A stretch of 64,000 bases of DNA from Pseudomonas sp. Irchel 3H7 (GCF_900187605.1 NZ_FYEA01000001.1:186001-250000), one strand, 5' to 3'; positions 51,815-61,598 are shown, counted from the stretch's first letter. Numbers and translations: made by a program. The notes: a model not told the origin generated them from the letters alone.

Positions 51815-54424
51815 GTGCTTGAAGCCTACCGCAAACATATCGAAGAGCGTGCAGCCCTGGGTATCGTTCCCCAGCCGCTTAACGCCGAACAAACAGCAGG
51901 CCTGGTCGAGCTGCTGAAAAACCCTCCGGCTGGCGAAGAAGAATTTCTCGTTGACCTGATCACCAATCGCATTCCACCAGGCGTGGACGAAGCGGCCTAT
52001 GTCAAAGCCGGCTTCCTGTCTGCACTGGCCAAGGGCGAAGTTTCCTCCCCTCTGCTGGACAAAAAGCGCGCTGTAGAACTGCTCGGCACCATGCAGGGCG
52101 GCTACAACATCGTGACCCTGGTTGACCTGCTGGACGACGCCGAACTGGCGCCAGTCGCTGCCGCGCAACTCAAGCACACCCTGCTGATGTTCGATGCGTT
52201 CCACGACGTGGCGGAAAAAGCCAAGAACGGCAACGCTCACGCTAAAGCCGTGCTGCAATCCTGGGCTGACGGCGAGTGGTTCAAGAACCGTCCGACCCTG
52301 GCCGACAAGATCAGCCTGCGCGTCTTCAAGGTTACCGGCGAAACCAACACCGACGACCTGTCCCCTGCTCCAGATGCCTGGTCGCGTCCAGACATCCCGC
52401 TGCACGCCCTGGCCATGCTGAAAATGGCCCGTGACGGCATCGTTCCTGATCAGCAGGGCGCCATCGGCCCGATGAAGCAGATCGAAGAAATGCGCGGTCA
52501 AGGCTTCCCGATCGCCTACGTCGGTGACGTGGTCGGTACCGGTTCCTCGCGTAAATCGGCGACCAACTCGGTACTGTGGTTCTTCGGCGACGACGTTCCT
52601 TACGTGCCGAACAAGCGCGCTGGCGGTTTCTGCTTCGGCAGCAAAATCGCTCCGATCTTCTACAACACCATGGAAGATGCCGGCGCACTGCCAATCGAGT
52701 TCGACGTTTCCAACATGAACATGGGCGACGTGATCGACCTGTACCCGCATGCTGGCAAAGTCTGCAAACACGGCACCGACGAAGTCCTGACCACCTTCGA
52801 AATGAAAACCCCGGTGCTGTTGGACGAAGTCCGTGCCGGCGGCCGTATCCCATTGATCATCGGCCGTGGCCTGACCGAGAAGGCTCGCGCCGAACTGGGT
52901 CTGCCTCCGTTCGATCTGTTCAAGAAGCCGGAAGCTCCAGCTGAAAGCACCAAGGGTTTCACCCTGGCGCAGAAAATGGTTGGTAAAGCTTGCGGTCTGG
53001 CAGAAGGCCAAGGCGTTCGTCCTGGCACCTACTGCGAACCGAAGATGACCACCGTAGGTTCTCAGGACACCACCGGTCCAATGACCCGTGACGAACTGAA
53101 AGACCTGGCGTGCCTGGGCTTCTCCGCTGATCTGGTGATGCAGTCCTTCTGCCACACCGCGGCGTATCCAAAGCCGATCGACGTGACCACCCACCACACC
53201 CTGCCTGACTTCATCATGACCCGCGGCGGCGTTTCCCTGCGTCCGGGCGACGGCATCATCCACTCGTGGCTGAACCGCATGCTGCTGCCAGACACCGTCG
53301 GTACCGGTGGTGACTCGCACACCCGTTTCCCGATGGGCATTTCGTTCCCGGCCGGTTCCGGTCTGGTTGCGTTTGCTGCGGCCACCGGCGTTATGCCGCT
53401 GGACATGCCGGAATCGATCCTGGTGCGCTTCAAAGGCAAAATGAAACCTGGCATCACCCTGCGTGACCTGGTTCATGCGATTCCTTACTTCGCTATCCAG
53501 AACGGCCTGCTGACCGTCGAGAAGAAAGGCAAGAAAAACGCCTTCTCCGGCCGCATCCTGGAAATCGAAGGTCTGGAAGGTCTGACCCTGGAGCAGGCGT
53601 TCGAACTGTCCGACGCCTCGGCCGAACGTTCGGCTGCCGGTTGCACCATCAAGCTGTCGAAAGAATCGATCACCGAGTACCTGAACTCCAACATCACCCT
53701 GCTGCGCTGGATGATCGGCGAAGGCTACGGCGATGCTCGTACTCTGGAACGTCGTGCTCAAGCGATGGAAGCCTGGGTGGCCAACCCGGAACTGATGGAA
53801 GCCGATGCCGACGCCGAATACGCCGAAGTCATCGAAATCGATCTGGCCGACATCAGCGAGCCGGTACTGTGCGCGCCGAACGACCCGGACGATGCCCGTC
53901 TGCTGTCCAGCGTTGCTGGCGAGAAGATCGACGAAGTGTTCATCGGTTCGTGCATGACCAACATCGGTCACTTCCGCGCTGCCGGTAAGTTGCTGGATCA
54001 GGTCAAAGGTCAGCTGCCAACCCGTCTGTGGCTGTCGCCGCCGACCAAGATGGACGCTCACCAACTGACCGAAGAAGGCTACTACGGCATCTACGGCAAG
54101 GCTGGCGCACGCATGGAAATGCCGGGCTGCTCGCTGTGCATGGGTAACCAGGCACGCGTTGAGCCGAACAGCACCGTGGTGTCGACGTCGACCCGTAACT
54201 TCCCGAACCGTCTGGGCGACGGCGCGAACGTCTACCTGGCTTCGGCTGAGCTGGCGTCCGTTGCTTCGATCCTGGGTCGCCTGCCGACCGTCGAGGAGTA
54301 CATGGAATACGCTGGCAAGATCGACAGCATGGCGGCCGATATCTACCGCTACCTGTCCTTCGACCAGATCGCCGAGTTCCGTGAAGCTGCTGCGAACGCC
54401 AACATCCCGGTCGTTCAAGCCTAA
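51815..54424 (+). CDS. acnB: Aconitate hydratase B
   Basis: 869 residues. Starts with GTG ([17 protein letters not shown]), matching the N-terminus of E. coli AcnB, with GAGGGT upstream; the ATG at 51767 would add 16 residues unlike the family. HEAT-like N-terminal domain, swivel domain 4, then the iron-sulfur domains: cluster cysteines in [12 protein letters not shown] and [15 protein letters not shown]. Interconverts citrate and isocitrate in the TCA cycle; apo-AcnB can bind mRNA in E. coli. A folded leader precedes it and a terminator follows. Confidence 0.97.
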   Translation: MLEAYRKHIEERAALGIVPQPLNAEQTAGLVELLKNPPAGEEEFLVDLITNRIPPGVDEAAYVKAGFLSALAKGEVSSPLLDKKRAVELLGTMQGGYNIVTLVDLLDDAELAPVAAAQLKHTLLMFDAFHDVAEKAKNGNAHAKAVLQSWADGEWFKNRPTLADKISLRVFKVTGETNTDDLSPAPDAWSRPDIPLHALAMLKMARDGIVPDQQGAIGPMKQIEEMRGQGFPIAYVGDVVGTGSSRKSATNSVLWFFGDDVPYVPNKRAGGFCFGSKIAPIFYNTMEDAGALPIEFDVSNMNMGDVIDLYPHAGKVCKHGTDEVLTTFEMKTPVLLDEVRAGGRIPLIIGRGLTEKARAELGLPPFDLFKKPEAPAESTKGFTLAQKMVGKACGLAEGQGVRPGTYCEPKMTTVGSQDTTGPMTRDELKDLACLGFSADLVMQSFCHTAAYPKPIDVTTHHTLPDFIMTRGGVSLRPGDGIIHSWLNRMLLPDTVGTGGDSHTRFPMGISFPAGSGLVAFAAATGVMPLDMPESILVRFKGKMKPGITLRDLVHAIPYFAIQNGLLTVEKKGKKNAFSGRILEIEGLEGLTLEQAFELSDASAERSAAGCTIKLSKESITEYLNSNITLLRWMIGEGYGDARTLERRAQAMEAWVANPELMEADADAEYAEVIEIDLADISEPVLCAPNDPDDARLLSSVAGEKIDEVFIGSCMTNIGHFRAAGKLLDQVKGQLPTRLWLSPPTKMDAHQLTEEGYYGIYGKAGARMEMPGCSLCMGNQARVEPNSTVVSTSTRNFPNRLGDGANVYLASAELASVASILGRLPTVEEYMEYAGKIDSMAADIYRYLSFDQIAEFREAAANANIPVVQA

Positions 54425-54440
54425 CGTAACAACGCAATGA

Positions 54441-54477
54441 AAAACGCCGCCCATCGTGAGATGAGCGGCGTTTTTTT
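54441..54477 (+). terminator. Rho-independent terminator of acnB
   Basis: AAAACGCCGC-CCATCGTGAGATGA-GCGGCGTTTTTTT with additional CAT/ATG pairing in the loop, 17 bases after the stop. Confidence 0.95.
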
Positions 54478-54510
54478 ATGCCTGATGGAGGGTGGTTGTC
54501 TGTTCGGGCC

Positions 54511-54607
54511 TCATCGCTGGCAAGCCAGCTCCCACAGGGGTTTATGGCGTTTTCAAGAGGCTGAGTTTTACACATGACCCTGTGGGAGCTGGCTTGCCAG
54601 CGATGGC
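54511..54607. repeat. REPIN (CCTGTGGGAGCTGGCTTGCC class)
   Basis: TCATCGCTGGCAAGCCAGCT plus CCCACAGG at the left and the inverse CCTGTGGGAGCTGGCTTGCC plus AGCGATGG at the right. Orientation of the pair is outside-in relative to the 45.2-kb copy. Confidence 0.9.
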
Positions 54608-54672
54608 GGAGTGTCAGTCGACATCGTTGCCAATGACTCACCCCTTTCGCGAGCAAGCTCAGCTCCCGAGCC

Positions 54673-54712
54673 AAAAAAAACCGCTGTGCCCGGGCAGGCA
54701 CAGCGGTTTTTA
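54673..54712. terminator. Bidirectional terminator
   Basis: AAAAAAAACCGCTGTGCC-CGGGCA-GGCACAGCGGTTTTT. Serves the minus-strand transporter gene ending at 54728. Confidence 0.9.
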
Positions 54713-54727
54713 TCGATTGAAGCCGTG

Positions 54728-56008
54728 TTACATCGTCAGCTTGTAAACCAGTGCCGAAATCGCTACCAGACCTACCGCCGTCACAAACACGTTAGACGCC
54801 TGACCACGATAGCGTGCCATCGCCGGAACCTTGCGAATCGCATACATCGGCATCAGGAACAGAATCGCCGCGATTACCGGGCCGCCTACAGTTTCGATCA
54901 TGCCCAGAATGCTCGGGTTCAGCGTCGCGATGATCCAGCAGATCACTAGCATGAACGCCGCCACGATACGATCCAGTGCCTTGGCGCTCGGACGCTTGCC
55001 GCTCTTCACGATCAAGCCTTTCAGGCCCTCACTGGCACCGATGTAGTGACCGAGGAACGATTTGGAGATCGCCACGAACGCAATCAGCGGCGCCGCAAAG
55101 GCGATGGTCGGGTTGCTGAAATGGTTGGCCAGATAAGACAGGATCGACAGATTCTGCTCTTTGGCTTCCGCCAATTGCTCTGGCGACAACGTCAGTACGC
55201 AACTGAACACGAAGAACAGCACCATCAGCACCATCAACGCGTGTGCGCGGGACAGAATCTGCGAGCTGCGCTCTTCAGCGTGGACGCCGTAACGACGCTT
55301 CTGATCGACTGCAAACGCCGAGATGATCGGCGAATGGTTGAACGAGAACACCATCACCGGAATTGCCAGCCACAGCGTGTGCAGCAACGCAGACGGTGCC
55401 GGCACGTGCGAAGCGGTGGCGAGGATGCCGCCGTTCCAGTGCGGAATCAAATAAACGGCGAGAAACAACAGCGCGACAATAAACGGATAGACCATCAGGC
55501 TCATGGCCTTGACGATCGCCTGCTCGCCACAACGTACCACCGCGAGCAAACCGAGGATCAGCACGAACGACAGCAGCGCGCGCGGTGGCGGTGTGATGTG
55601 CAGTTGATGCTCGAGGAAACTGGCGACCGTGTTGGTCAGGCCGACGCTGTAAATCAGCAGGATCGGGAAAATGGCGAAGAAGTACAGCAGCGTAATCAGC
55701 GCACCGGCCTTGATGCCGAAATGCTGCTCGACCACTTCAGTGATGTCGGCGCCTTCGCGACCGGAAAGCACAAAGCGGGTCAGGCCACGGTGGGCGTAGA
55801 ACGTCATCGGGAACGCCAGCAGCGCGAGGATCACCAGCGGCCAGAAACCACCCAGCCCTGCGTTGATCGGCAAAAACAGTGTGCCGGCGCCGATGGCCGT
55901 CCCAAACAGTCCCAACATCCAGGTGGTGTCCTGGCGATTCCAGCTCGAAAGTTCAGCGGGTGCTGCTGCATCAAAGCGCTCTTCGACGCTATTGGCCTGA
56001 TCATTCAT
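54728..56008 (-). CDS. Hydroxy/aromatic amino acid permease family transporter (SdaC-like)
   Basis: 426 residues with about eleven membrane helices. HAAAP-family motifs: MLGLFGTAIGAGTLFLPINAGLGGFWP near the N-terminus and FSFNHSPIISAFAVDQKRRYG in the middle. SdaC-type members import L-serine or related hydroxy amino acids with protons. Start set at 56008 (MNDQANSVEERF); an upstream ATG is possible. Monocistronic with a terminator. Substrate by similarity only. Confidence 0.88.
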   Translation of the reverse strand: MNDQANSVEERFDAAAPAELSSWNRQDTTWMLGLFGTAIGAGTLFLPINAGLGGFWPLVILALLAFPMTFYAHRGLTRFVLSGREGADITEVVEQHFGIKAGALITLLYFFAIFPILLIYSVGLTNTVASFLEHQLHITPPPRALLSFVLILGLLAVVRCGEQAIVKAMSLMVYPFIVALLFLAVYLIPHWNGGILATASHVPAPSALLHTLWLAIPVMVFSFNHSPIISAFAVDQKRRYGVHAEERSSQILSRAHALMVLMVLFFVFSCVLTLSPEQLAEAKEQNLSILSYLANHFSNPTIAFAAPLIAFVAISKSFLGHYIGASEGLKGLIVKSGKRPSAKALDRIVAAFMLVICWIIATLNPSILGMIETVGGPVIAAILFLMPMYAIRKVPAMARYRGQASNVFVTAVGLVAISALVYKLTM

Positions 56009-56260
56009 CCGGTCGGATCTCCGCATTCCGGTCACTTGCCACTCGGTCAGGACGCGTCGGAAAAAACCGACAGACATGCTCCGGCCGAAACAGGGGCGCG
56101 ATTCTCCGTGATAAATGAGCAGAAGCAAAGACTTAGCTGAGGAATGGTTGTGCGGAGCAGATCAGCGGGGTGTCGTTTTCGGATTAATAGCTGTCGCCCC
56201 CAGCTAAGTTGAATGTCGCTTTTAGCGCGCGTCCAAGCTAAGCGGTCTCTGGAAAACATT

Positions 56261-56443
56261 TCAGATCGAACGAAGCACTATCGTCCCGATGGTGATGACG
56301 ACCAGCGCAAATATTGCCCCCATACTGAACCTGAATAATTCTGAGCGAATCTCAGCCGGGGACAGACCTCTGGCCTCTTCAGCGAACTCGGCGTCCTCTC
56401 GTCGAAGTCGTTCAGCTCTGGCTTTAGGGTCCTCTATGTACAT
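56261..56443 (-). CDS. Small membrane protein, unknown
   Basis: 60 residues from the ATG at 56443, which has AAAGGACA seven bases upstream. Charged N-terminal half (DPKARAERLRREDAEFAEEA) and one C-terminal hydrophobic helix (FSMGAIFALVVITIGTIVL). No family recognised. Follows another small membrane protein on the same strand by about 50 bases. Confidence 0.6.
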   Translation of the reverse strand: MYIEDPKARAERLRREDAEFAEEARGLSPAEIRSELFRFSMGAIFALVVITIGTIVLRSI

Positions 56444-56494
56444 GTTTATTGTCCTTTGCGAGGTCACGAGACCAATCTGTTATGTAAACCGTTG

Positions 56495-56740
56495 TTAAGC
56501 ATCCGGAACGCTTGAACACAAGCAATGATGTGTGAAGCGCTTCATTTGGAGCTTGGTCAATATCCCGAATACAGCTGTAATCGCAGTCAGCAGCCCCGTG
56601 CCTACCGCTACCGGGTACCAGAACCTTTCTCGCTTTAATTTGTTTTCCTCAGCCATAAGCTTGCGCCTCTCGACAATGAGCTTGCGTGATTCGTTTTCTA
56701 GTCTTTCGAGTTCCAGATTTTCCCGATCATTCTGAAGCAT
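56495..56740 (-). CDS. Small coiled-coil membrane protein, unknown
   Basis: 81 residues. Residues 1-40 are almost wholly charged and heptad-like (ENLELERLENESRKLIVERR), a coiled coil; residues 42-62 form a hydrophobic helix (WYPVAVGTGLLTAITAVFGI). GGAAGG precedes the ATG closely. Lower GC than neighbours. The pair with the next small membrane protein may form a two-gene unit; function unknown. Confidence 0.6.
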   Translation of the reverse strand: MLQNDRENLELERLENESRKLIVERRKLMAEENKLKRERFWYPVAVGTGLLTAITAVFGILTKLQMKRFTHHCLCSSVPDA

Positions 56741-56982
56741 GCGCCTTCCTTGGCTATTGGCAGCCGTTACCTTGGCTGCTTTGTACCCTCATGATTTCGC
56801 ATTGATCACCTGCCGGGTAGCGGACGAGTCTGGCGGTTTCGTAGGCAAAATCCGTGAGTAAAGTAGGCAGCCTCATACAGTGACTTTTAAGGAACTGCGT
56901 CGATTTCAAGCCCCCAATCCTTTCAATTTGCCCCACATGATCTAGCGTGAGATGAGTCCCCTGCCCTGCGGAGCCTTCCCCA

Positions 56983-57365
56983 TGCCACTGGTTCGTGTCG
57001 ACATCAGACAAAACCCCGACCCCACTTTCGCCAAACGCATCGGCGAGCAGATCTACGCGGCCCTGCGCAGTTGTATCGATGTGCCCGAGCACGACAACTT
57101 CCAGATCCTCACCGAGCATGATGACCAACACCTCGTCTACGACCCGCAGTATCTGGGGATCCAGCGCAGCGATGGCGTGGTGTTCATTCAAATCACCATC
57201 AGCGAAGGGCGCACGGTGGAGAAAAAGCAGTTGCTGTTCAAAACCATCGCCGAAAGCCTGCACACACAATTGGCGGTGCGCCTGGAAGACGTGTTCATCA
57301 ATCTGGTCGAGGTAAAAAAAGAGAACTGGTCATTCGGCAATGGCGTCGCGCAGTACGTCACTTGA
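56983..57365 (+). CDS. Tautomerase family protein
   Basis: 127 residues. Begins MPLVRVDI, so Pro2 would be the catalytic amino-terminal proline after Met removal. The rest fits the longer, fused-type tautomerase fold (YLGIQRSDGVVFIQITISEGR, VFINLVEVKKENWSFG). GGAG precedes the ATG; the in-frame ATG at 56952 would bury Pro2 and is rejected. Followed by the attenuator of the next gene. Confidence 0.88.
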
Positions 57366-57409
57366 CCCGCTCATTGACAGCCCGTTATCAGCGCCAGCAT
57401 GATCGGCCC

Positions 57410-57487
57410 ATGAACATTCGCGCGCTGCAACTCACCCGTACCACCACGACCGCCACCGGCGGGGCGTGGTGTTTCTGTCTGAGGTGA
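57410..57487 (+). CDS. Threonine-rich leader peptide of attenuator
   Basis: 25 codons: M-N-I-R-A-L-Q-L, then T-R-T-T-T-T-A-T, then G-G-A-W-C-F-C-L-R, stop. Six of eight consecutive codons encode Thr. It is too short for a normal gene and sits exactly where an attenuation leader should be, in front of alternative RNA hairpins. The ribosome-binding site is weak. Thr-rich leaders are known for thrABC of enteric bacteria; no such genes follow here. Confidence 0.7.
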   Translation: MNIRALQLTRTTTTATGGAWCFCLR

Positions 57488-57543
57488 CCCCAGCGCAGCA
57501 AACCCAAGGCCCCGCCAGCAATGGACGGGGCCTTGTTGTTTCT
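57442..57543 (+). promoter_or_regulatory. Transcription attenuator before isochorismatase-family gene
   Basis: Region 1-2 hairpin CACCACG (57442-57448) with CGTGGTG (57465-57471). Antiterminator GGCGGGGC (57458-57465) with GCCCCGCC (57509-57516), 8 perfect pairs. Terminator AAGGCCCCG (57506-57514) with CGGGGCCTT (57526-57534), followed by GTTGTTT. The Thr codons lie over region 1, so a ribosome stalled there would free region 2 to form the antiterminator. The downstream gene starts 40 bases later. Confidence 0.7.
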
Positions 57544-57583
57544 CCCGTCCGTGCGGCATCTGCAGCACCCAAGGAGAAACACC

Positions 57584-58108
57584 ATGCCCGCAGCACTGTT
57601 GATCATCGATATGCAGGTCGGTCTGTTCCACGGACCGGAAAAGCCCTATCAGGGCGAACGGATTCTGGCCAACATCCGGCGCCTGGTCGCTCAGGCCCGC
57701 GCGACTCAAGTGCCGATCTTCGCCGTGCGCCACACCGGCCCGGATGGCTCACCGATTGCCGCTGGCAGTCCATTCTGGCAATTGTTGCCAGCGCTTGAAC
57801 TGGACGCTGACATCGACACCCTCTTCGACAAATCCCGCCCCGATGCTTTCCATGGCACTGACCTCGCACAGCAACTCAAAGCCGCACAGGTAGAAGACCT
57901 CTATGTGGTTGGCATGAAAAGCCAGTTCTGCATCGACAGCACCTGTCGCAGCGCTGCCGATCTGGGCTTCAGACCACTGCTGGTCAGCGACGCCCACACC
58001 TGCATGGACACTGCTGCGCTATCGGCCGAAGCGATCATCAACCATCACAACGCGACCCTCGGTGCCGCTTTCGCACGGTTAATCGACAGTGCTGAAGTGA
58101 AGTTCTAA
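57584..58108 (+). CDS. Isochorismatase-family cysteine hydrolase
   Basis: 174 residues. Catalytic triad positions visible: Asp in LLIIDMQVGLF (Asp9), Lys in GMKSQFCIDST region preceded by FDKSRPDAF, and Cys in KSQFCIDSTCRSA (near 120). The family hydrolyses amides or ethers (isochorismate, nicotinamide, N-carbamoyl compounds). Which substrate applies is unknown. AAGGAG precedes the ATG. The upstream attenuator ties it to amino-acid supply, perhaps threonine. Confidence 0.88.
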   Translation: MPAALLIIDMQVGLFHGPEKPYQGERILANIRRLVAQARATQVPIFAVRHTGPDGSPIAAGSPFWQLLPALELDADIDTLFDKSRPDAFHGTDLAQQLKAAQVEDLYVVGMKSQFCIDSTCRSAADLGFRPLLVSDAHTCMDTAALSAEAIINHHNATLGAAFARLIDSAEVKF

Positions 58109-58452
58109 GGAAGCCTCCCGAAATAGACGCAACTTCACTTGCTGCGGTTGCGTCAACCAGACATTTGTTACGGCATCCCTTGTCCTACGGTTTCGTGTAA
58201 TCAGTTAATGACGCCAGCGACGTTAACCACAGAAAACGCCAACAAATAAACCAATCAACCAACAAACTTTCAGAACAATCCTACAAGTTAAACAGCCACA
58301 AATACTCATAACAAAATATTACTTAAAATCGAATACCAGCCATTTGTTACAAACAACTACCCAGCCATTGAACAATATTCCATGGCAGGTCTATATTTTT
58401 ATCGCTCCGAATTCGAAGACTAATAATTCAAGTGTGATCAAGAGGACACAGC
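58109..58452. other. AT-rich promoter region
   Basis: About 340 bases, clearly AT-richer than the genome (for example 58230-58430), with no open frame and no repeat recognised. It probably carries the promoter of the secreted-protein pair that follows and could be a nucleoid-protein target. Confidence 0.4.
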
Positions 58453-58935
58453 ATGCACAAGAACATGATGACCGGCCTGTTGTTGGCCGCACTGCTTGCG
58501 CCGCTCGCCAGCGCCAACGCCGATGTCCGCGAGCTGGCTTCTTCGCCGCGATGGCTGACCACCAAGGTCTATATCGACGGCGCCCCTGAAACCGACGTCA
58601 AAGCGAAGTACCCCGGCGTCGTTGGTATATCGACGTGGGATCCCGAGCGCAATCGATACGAATTCTTTTACACCGATACAGGCGAATCAAAGTACAACAA
58701 TGGCGGTGGCGGGTATTTCTTTGTCACCGGCGATCAGCAACAGCACATTCTTGTGCCGGATATCGGCCCGACCAAAACATGGGTCAGGCGTTTGGAAACA
58801 CTGAACAAACGTGAGTTCACTTATTCTCGGGAAGTCCCTCGCGACATGGTCGACAACAATCCTCTTGTGCGCATTCATGTCGTTCACGCGCCCTATACCG
58901 GAACGATAGAAACCAAGTCCGCCATCAAACAATAA
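58453..58935 (+). CDS. DUF4822-like secreted protein
   Basis: 160 residues. Signal peptide to about residue 23 (MMTGLLLAALLAPLASANA). The mature part matches the DUF4822 pattern: WLTTKVYIDG, YPGVVGISTWDPERNRYEFF, GGYFFVTGDQQQHILVPD, WVRRLETLNKREFTYSR and HVVHAPYTGTI. Function of the family is unknown. AGAGGACACAGC precedes the ATG. It is 15 bases from the next gene and likely co-transcribed. Confidence 0.78.
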   Translation: MHKNMMTGLLLAALLAPLASANADVRELASSPRWLTTKVYIDGAPETDVKAKYPGVVGISTWDPERNRYEFFYTDTGESKYNNGGGGYFFVTGDQQQHILVPDIGPTKTWVRRLETLNKREFTYSREVPRDMVDNNPLVRIHVVHAPYTGTIETKSAIKQ

Positions 58936-58950
58936 AACCAGGAGTTCGCT

Positions 58951-59379
58951 ATGCAAAAGTCAATTAAAACCCTGCTGATGTCGACGTTACTGATTTCTTC
59001 TGTCTATTGCGCCGGGGTCAGCGCACAAGCTGCCACCCAGCCCGCAAAAAATGCCGTCGCCACCGCCGACAACGCGATGATGCTGACCGTGTTTCTGAAA
59101 CATGATCAAACCCGACCGTTAAGTGAACTAAAGGCTCAGCTTGCGCAACAGGGTTTCCATAAAACGTTCCCCCCGACCGGAGTCGAGGTGGTGAGCTGGA
59201 ACATCATGATGGGGATCGGCCAGGTCGTGACCGTGCGCTTTCCTGTCTCGCGTCTGGCGGAAGTTAACCTGGCGCTGGAAAACACCGCATGGGGCAGTTA
59301 CCGCACCGAGTTCTATCCGACCTACGATATCAAGCCGCTCGCGATGGCTGAGCAAGCCAAAGCCCAAGCGGCCCAATGA
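58951..59379 (+). CDS. Secreted hypothetical protein
   Basis: 142 residues. Signal peptide of about 28 residues (LLMSTLLISSVYCAGVSAQA). The mature part contains MLTVFLKHDQTRPLSELKAQ, GVEVVSWNIMMGIGQVVTVRFP and a C-terminal WGSYRTEFYPTYDI. The middle could be a small ferredoxin-like fold. No family recognised with certainty. CAGGAG precedes the ATG. Second gene of a two-gene secreted unit. Confidence 0.7.
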   Translation: MQKSIKTLLMSTLLISSVYCAGVSAQAATQPAKNAVATADNAMMLTVFLKHDQTRPLSELKAQLAQQGFHKTFPPTGVEVVSWNIMMGIGQVVTVRFPVSRLAEVNLALENTAWGSYRTEFYPTYDIKPLAMAEQAKAQAAQ

Positions 59380-59550
59380 TGTCGACAGCACAGCGGATCA
59401 CCGGTGTGCTGCCTAACCTTGCTTCTTGCCCGAAGCCGTCCAGAATCAAAGCACCACTGCGCCAATGACAACGATTGCCAAGTCGCTGCGGATTCAGCAC
59501 TCTGAAACGACTTTCGCGACCAACCCGCCGACGTTCACAGGAGCCGCGCA

Positions 59551-60519
59551 ATGCCCGCCACCGTTCTGGTACTGGTTGAAACCATCAATGACTACTTGCC
59601 GATTCTCGAACATCAGGGCTTCCACCTGATCCTTGCCCCCACGCCCGCTGAACGTGCGCAAGCCATTGCCACCCAAGGCAGCCGCATCGACGCGGTGCTG
59701 ACCCGTGGCCCGCTGGGTCTGACAGCCGATGAGATCGCCGCCCTGCCCGCGTTAAAGATCATTACGGTCATCGGCGCCGGTTACGAACAGGTCGACTTGC
59801 AAGCCGCCAGCAACCGTGGCATTACCGTGACCAACGGAGCCGGAGTTAACGCCTCATCGGTGGCCGACCATGCGCTGGCAATGTTGTTGGCACTGGTGCG
59901 CGATATACCGCGTTGCGACGCCGCAGTGCGCCGGGGTGAATGGCCGAAGATCATGCGCCCGTCGCTGGCCGGCAAACGCCTGGGGGTTCTCGGACTCGGC
60001 GCAGTGGGCATGGCGATCGCCAAACGCGCGAACCTCGGTTTCGACATGCAGATCAGCTATCACAGCCGTCAGGTGCGCAACGATGTGCCGTACGCGTTCT
60101 GCTCGACGCCGACCGAACTGGCGCGAGCGTCGGACTTCCTGATCGTCGCCACGCCCGGCGGTATCGGCACACAGCATCTGATTACCCGCGCGGTGCTCGA
60201 TGCGCTCGGTCCGAAAGGGTTTATCGTCAATATTGCCCGCGCCAGTGTGATCGCCACGGCGGATCTGATCACCGCCCTTGAACAACGCAAAATTGCCGGC
60301 GCCGCGCTGGATGTGTTCGACCACGAGCCACAAGTGCCGGATGCGCTGAAAACCCTGAGCAACGTGTTGCTGACACCCCACGTCGCGGGGCTGTCACCGG
60401 AAGCGACGCAAGGCACGGTGGAGCTGGTGGGCAAAAACCTCGTGGCGTTCTTCTCGGGCGAGCCTGTGCTGACGCCTATCGCGCTGCCGCCAAAACTCAA
60501 CAATCAACGCGTGCACTAA
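59551..60519 (+). CDS. D-isomer-specific 2-hydroxyacid dehydrogenase
   Basis: 322 residues. Rossmann motif GVLGLGAVGMAIAKRA near 149-164; active-site Arg in VNIARAS, Glu in FDHEPQVP and His in LTPHVAGLSPE. The family reduces 2-keto acids (glyoxylate, hydroxypyruvate and others) to D-2-hydroxy acids with NAD(P)H. CAGGAG precedes the ATG. Its stop overlaps the stop of the convergent tssA gene by three bases. Confidence 0.92.
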   Translation: MPATVLVLVETINDYLPILEHQGFHLILAPTPAERAQAIATQGSRIDAVLTRGPLGLTADEIAALPALKIITVIGAGYEQVDLQAASNRGITVTNGAGVNASSVADHALAMLLALVRDIPRCDAAVRRGEWPKIMRPSLAGKRLGVLGLGAVGMAIAKRANLGFDMQISYHSRQVRNDVPYAFCSTPTELARASDFLIVATPGGIGTQHLITRAVLDALGPKGFIVNIARASVIATADLITALEQRKIAGAALDVFDHEPQVPDALKTLSNVLLTPHVAGLSPEATQGTVELVGKNLVAFFSGEPVLTPIALPPKLNNQRVH

Positions 60520-61598
60520 AGCACCCCGAGCAACGTCCACAAACGCCGCGATTCCGCATCGGCACTGATCAACTCACCGAGCAACTCGCTCAGCGGTTTG
60601 TTGCCCCACTCGACGCCGCGCCGAATCAGATACGGCACGGGGCTGTGAGGTTCGGTGCGGGCAAGGTATTCGGCGATCAGCAGCAATTGTCGGTAAGCCT
60701 CTTCGCGACTGGCCGGTTCGCGAAATACCTGGGCAGCCGGTGCAGGTTCTTCTGGTTGCGGCAAGGCGACGGGGGCTTCGACCACCGGTGCCGGCGAAGC
60801 CGGTTGTTGTGGGTGCATGGCGATAAACTCCTGAACCAACGTCAGCAGCGCTTGAATAATGTCCTGCAAGGGCCGCAATCCCGGGCCCTGATCCCCTAGA
60901 TAAGCATTGCTCCAGCTTTCGAGCCGCTGCAGATGTTGCAGGCTCAGCAGCAGATTGCCCTGGGTGCGCAACCAGAACGCCAGCGGCGTGGCGCGGATCT
61001 GATCGCTGAGTTTTTTCTGTTCGTTGCGCGCGGTTTCTGCCGAGCTCTTGGCATTCTTGCTGTCGTTGGCCTGCACCTGCTGAATCTTTAAACGCCGCCA
61101 GACTTCAAGCGTATAAACCTCGAAATCACTGTTGCGAGTGCCGAACAGCGGCACGCGAGTGAGCAAGACTTCACTGTAGCGACGCACCAGCCATTCCAGC
61201 GGAATCACGCGCCACGACTGATCGCCCTCCTCGGCTTGTGGGTGCAAGTGCTCGGGGAAACGCTCACATAAACCGGCGATCAGCGCCAGGCTGCCGGGCA
61301 AACCGTCCAACGCTTGCAGGTGCAGCCAGGCTTCGCCAAGCCACGCGCTGAGCATCAAGTCCTTGCTGCGCTCGAGCAATAACGCAGTGGAGAGCTTCTC
61401 GACTTCCGACCAGTTCGCCCGCTTCAGTGTCGACTGCCAGACGCCGGTCGGCAGGCTGGCATCGTCCTCGCGGCGCAAGTCGCGCAACTGATCGAACTCA
61501 CGCTCATAGCGCAAATCGACGCCACAGGGCGCATCCGCGCTGATCGGCGCGAGCAATTGATCAATCAGATCTGGCACAGCGGCCGATGGCAGGTTCAC
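60516..61598 (-). CDS. tssA: Type VI secretion protein TssA
   Basis: 360 residues. N-terminal ImpA_N domain (SADAPCGVDLRYEREFDQL, WSEVEKLSTALLLERSKDL, SLALIAGLCERFPEHLHP), a Pro/Ala-rich linker near 265-295, and a C-terminal helical domain (REEAYRQLLLIAEYLARTEPHSPVPYL). TssA coordinates sheath assembly at the baseplate and tip. Starts with GTG overlapping the tssM stop (GTGA), so the two are coupled. Confidence 0.92.
   Translation of the reverse strand: MNLPSAAVPDLIDQLLAPISADAPCGVDLRYEREFDQLRDLRREDDASLPTGVWQSTLKRANWSEVEKLSTALLLERSKDLMLSAWLGEAWLHLQALDGLPGSLALIAGLCERFPEHLHPQAEEGDQSWRVIPLEWLVRRYSEVLLTRVPLFGTRNSDFEVYTLEVWRRLKIQQVQANDSKNAKSSAETARNEQKKLSDQIRATPLAFWLRTQGNLLLSLQHLQRLESWSNAYLGDQGPGLRPLQDIIQALLTLVQEFIAMHPQQPASPAPVVEAPVALPQPEEPAPAAQVFREPASREEAYRQLLLIAEYLARTEPHSPVPYLIRRGVEWGNKPLSELLGELISADAESRRLWTLLGVL

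Noticed and set aside
51593..54454. Very long open frame (over 900 codons) antisense to acnB
   Set aside because: It is the mirror of a well-supported aconitase gene in high-GC DNA. The predicted protein has no family features and no start signal.
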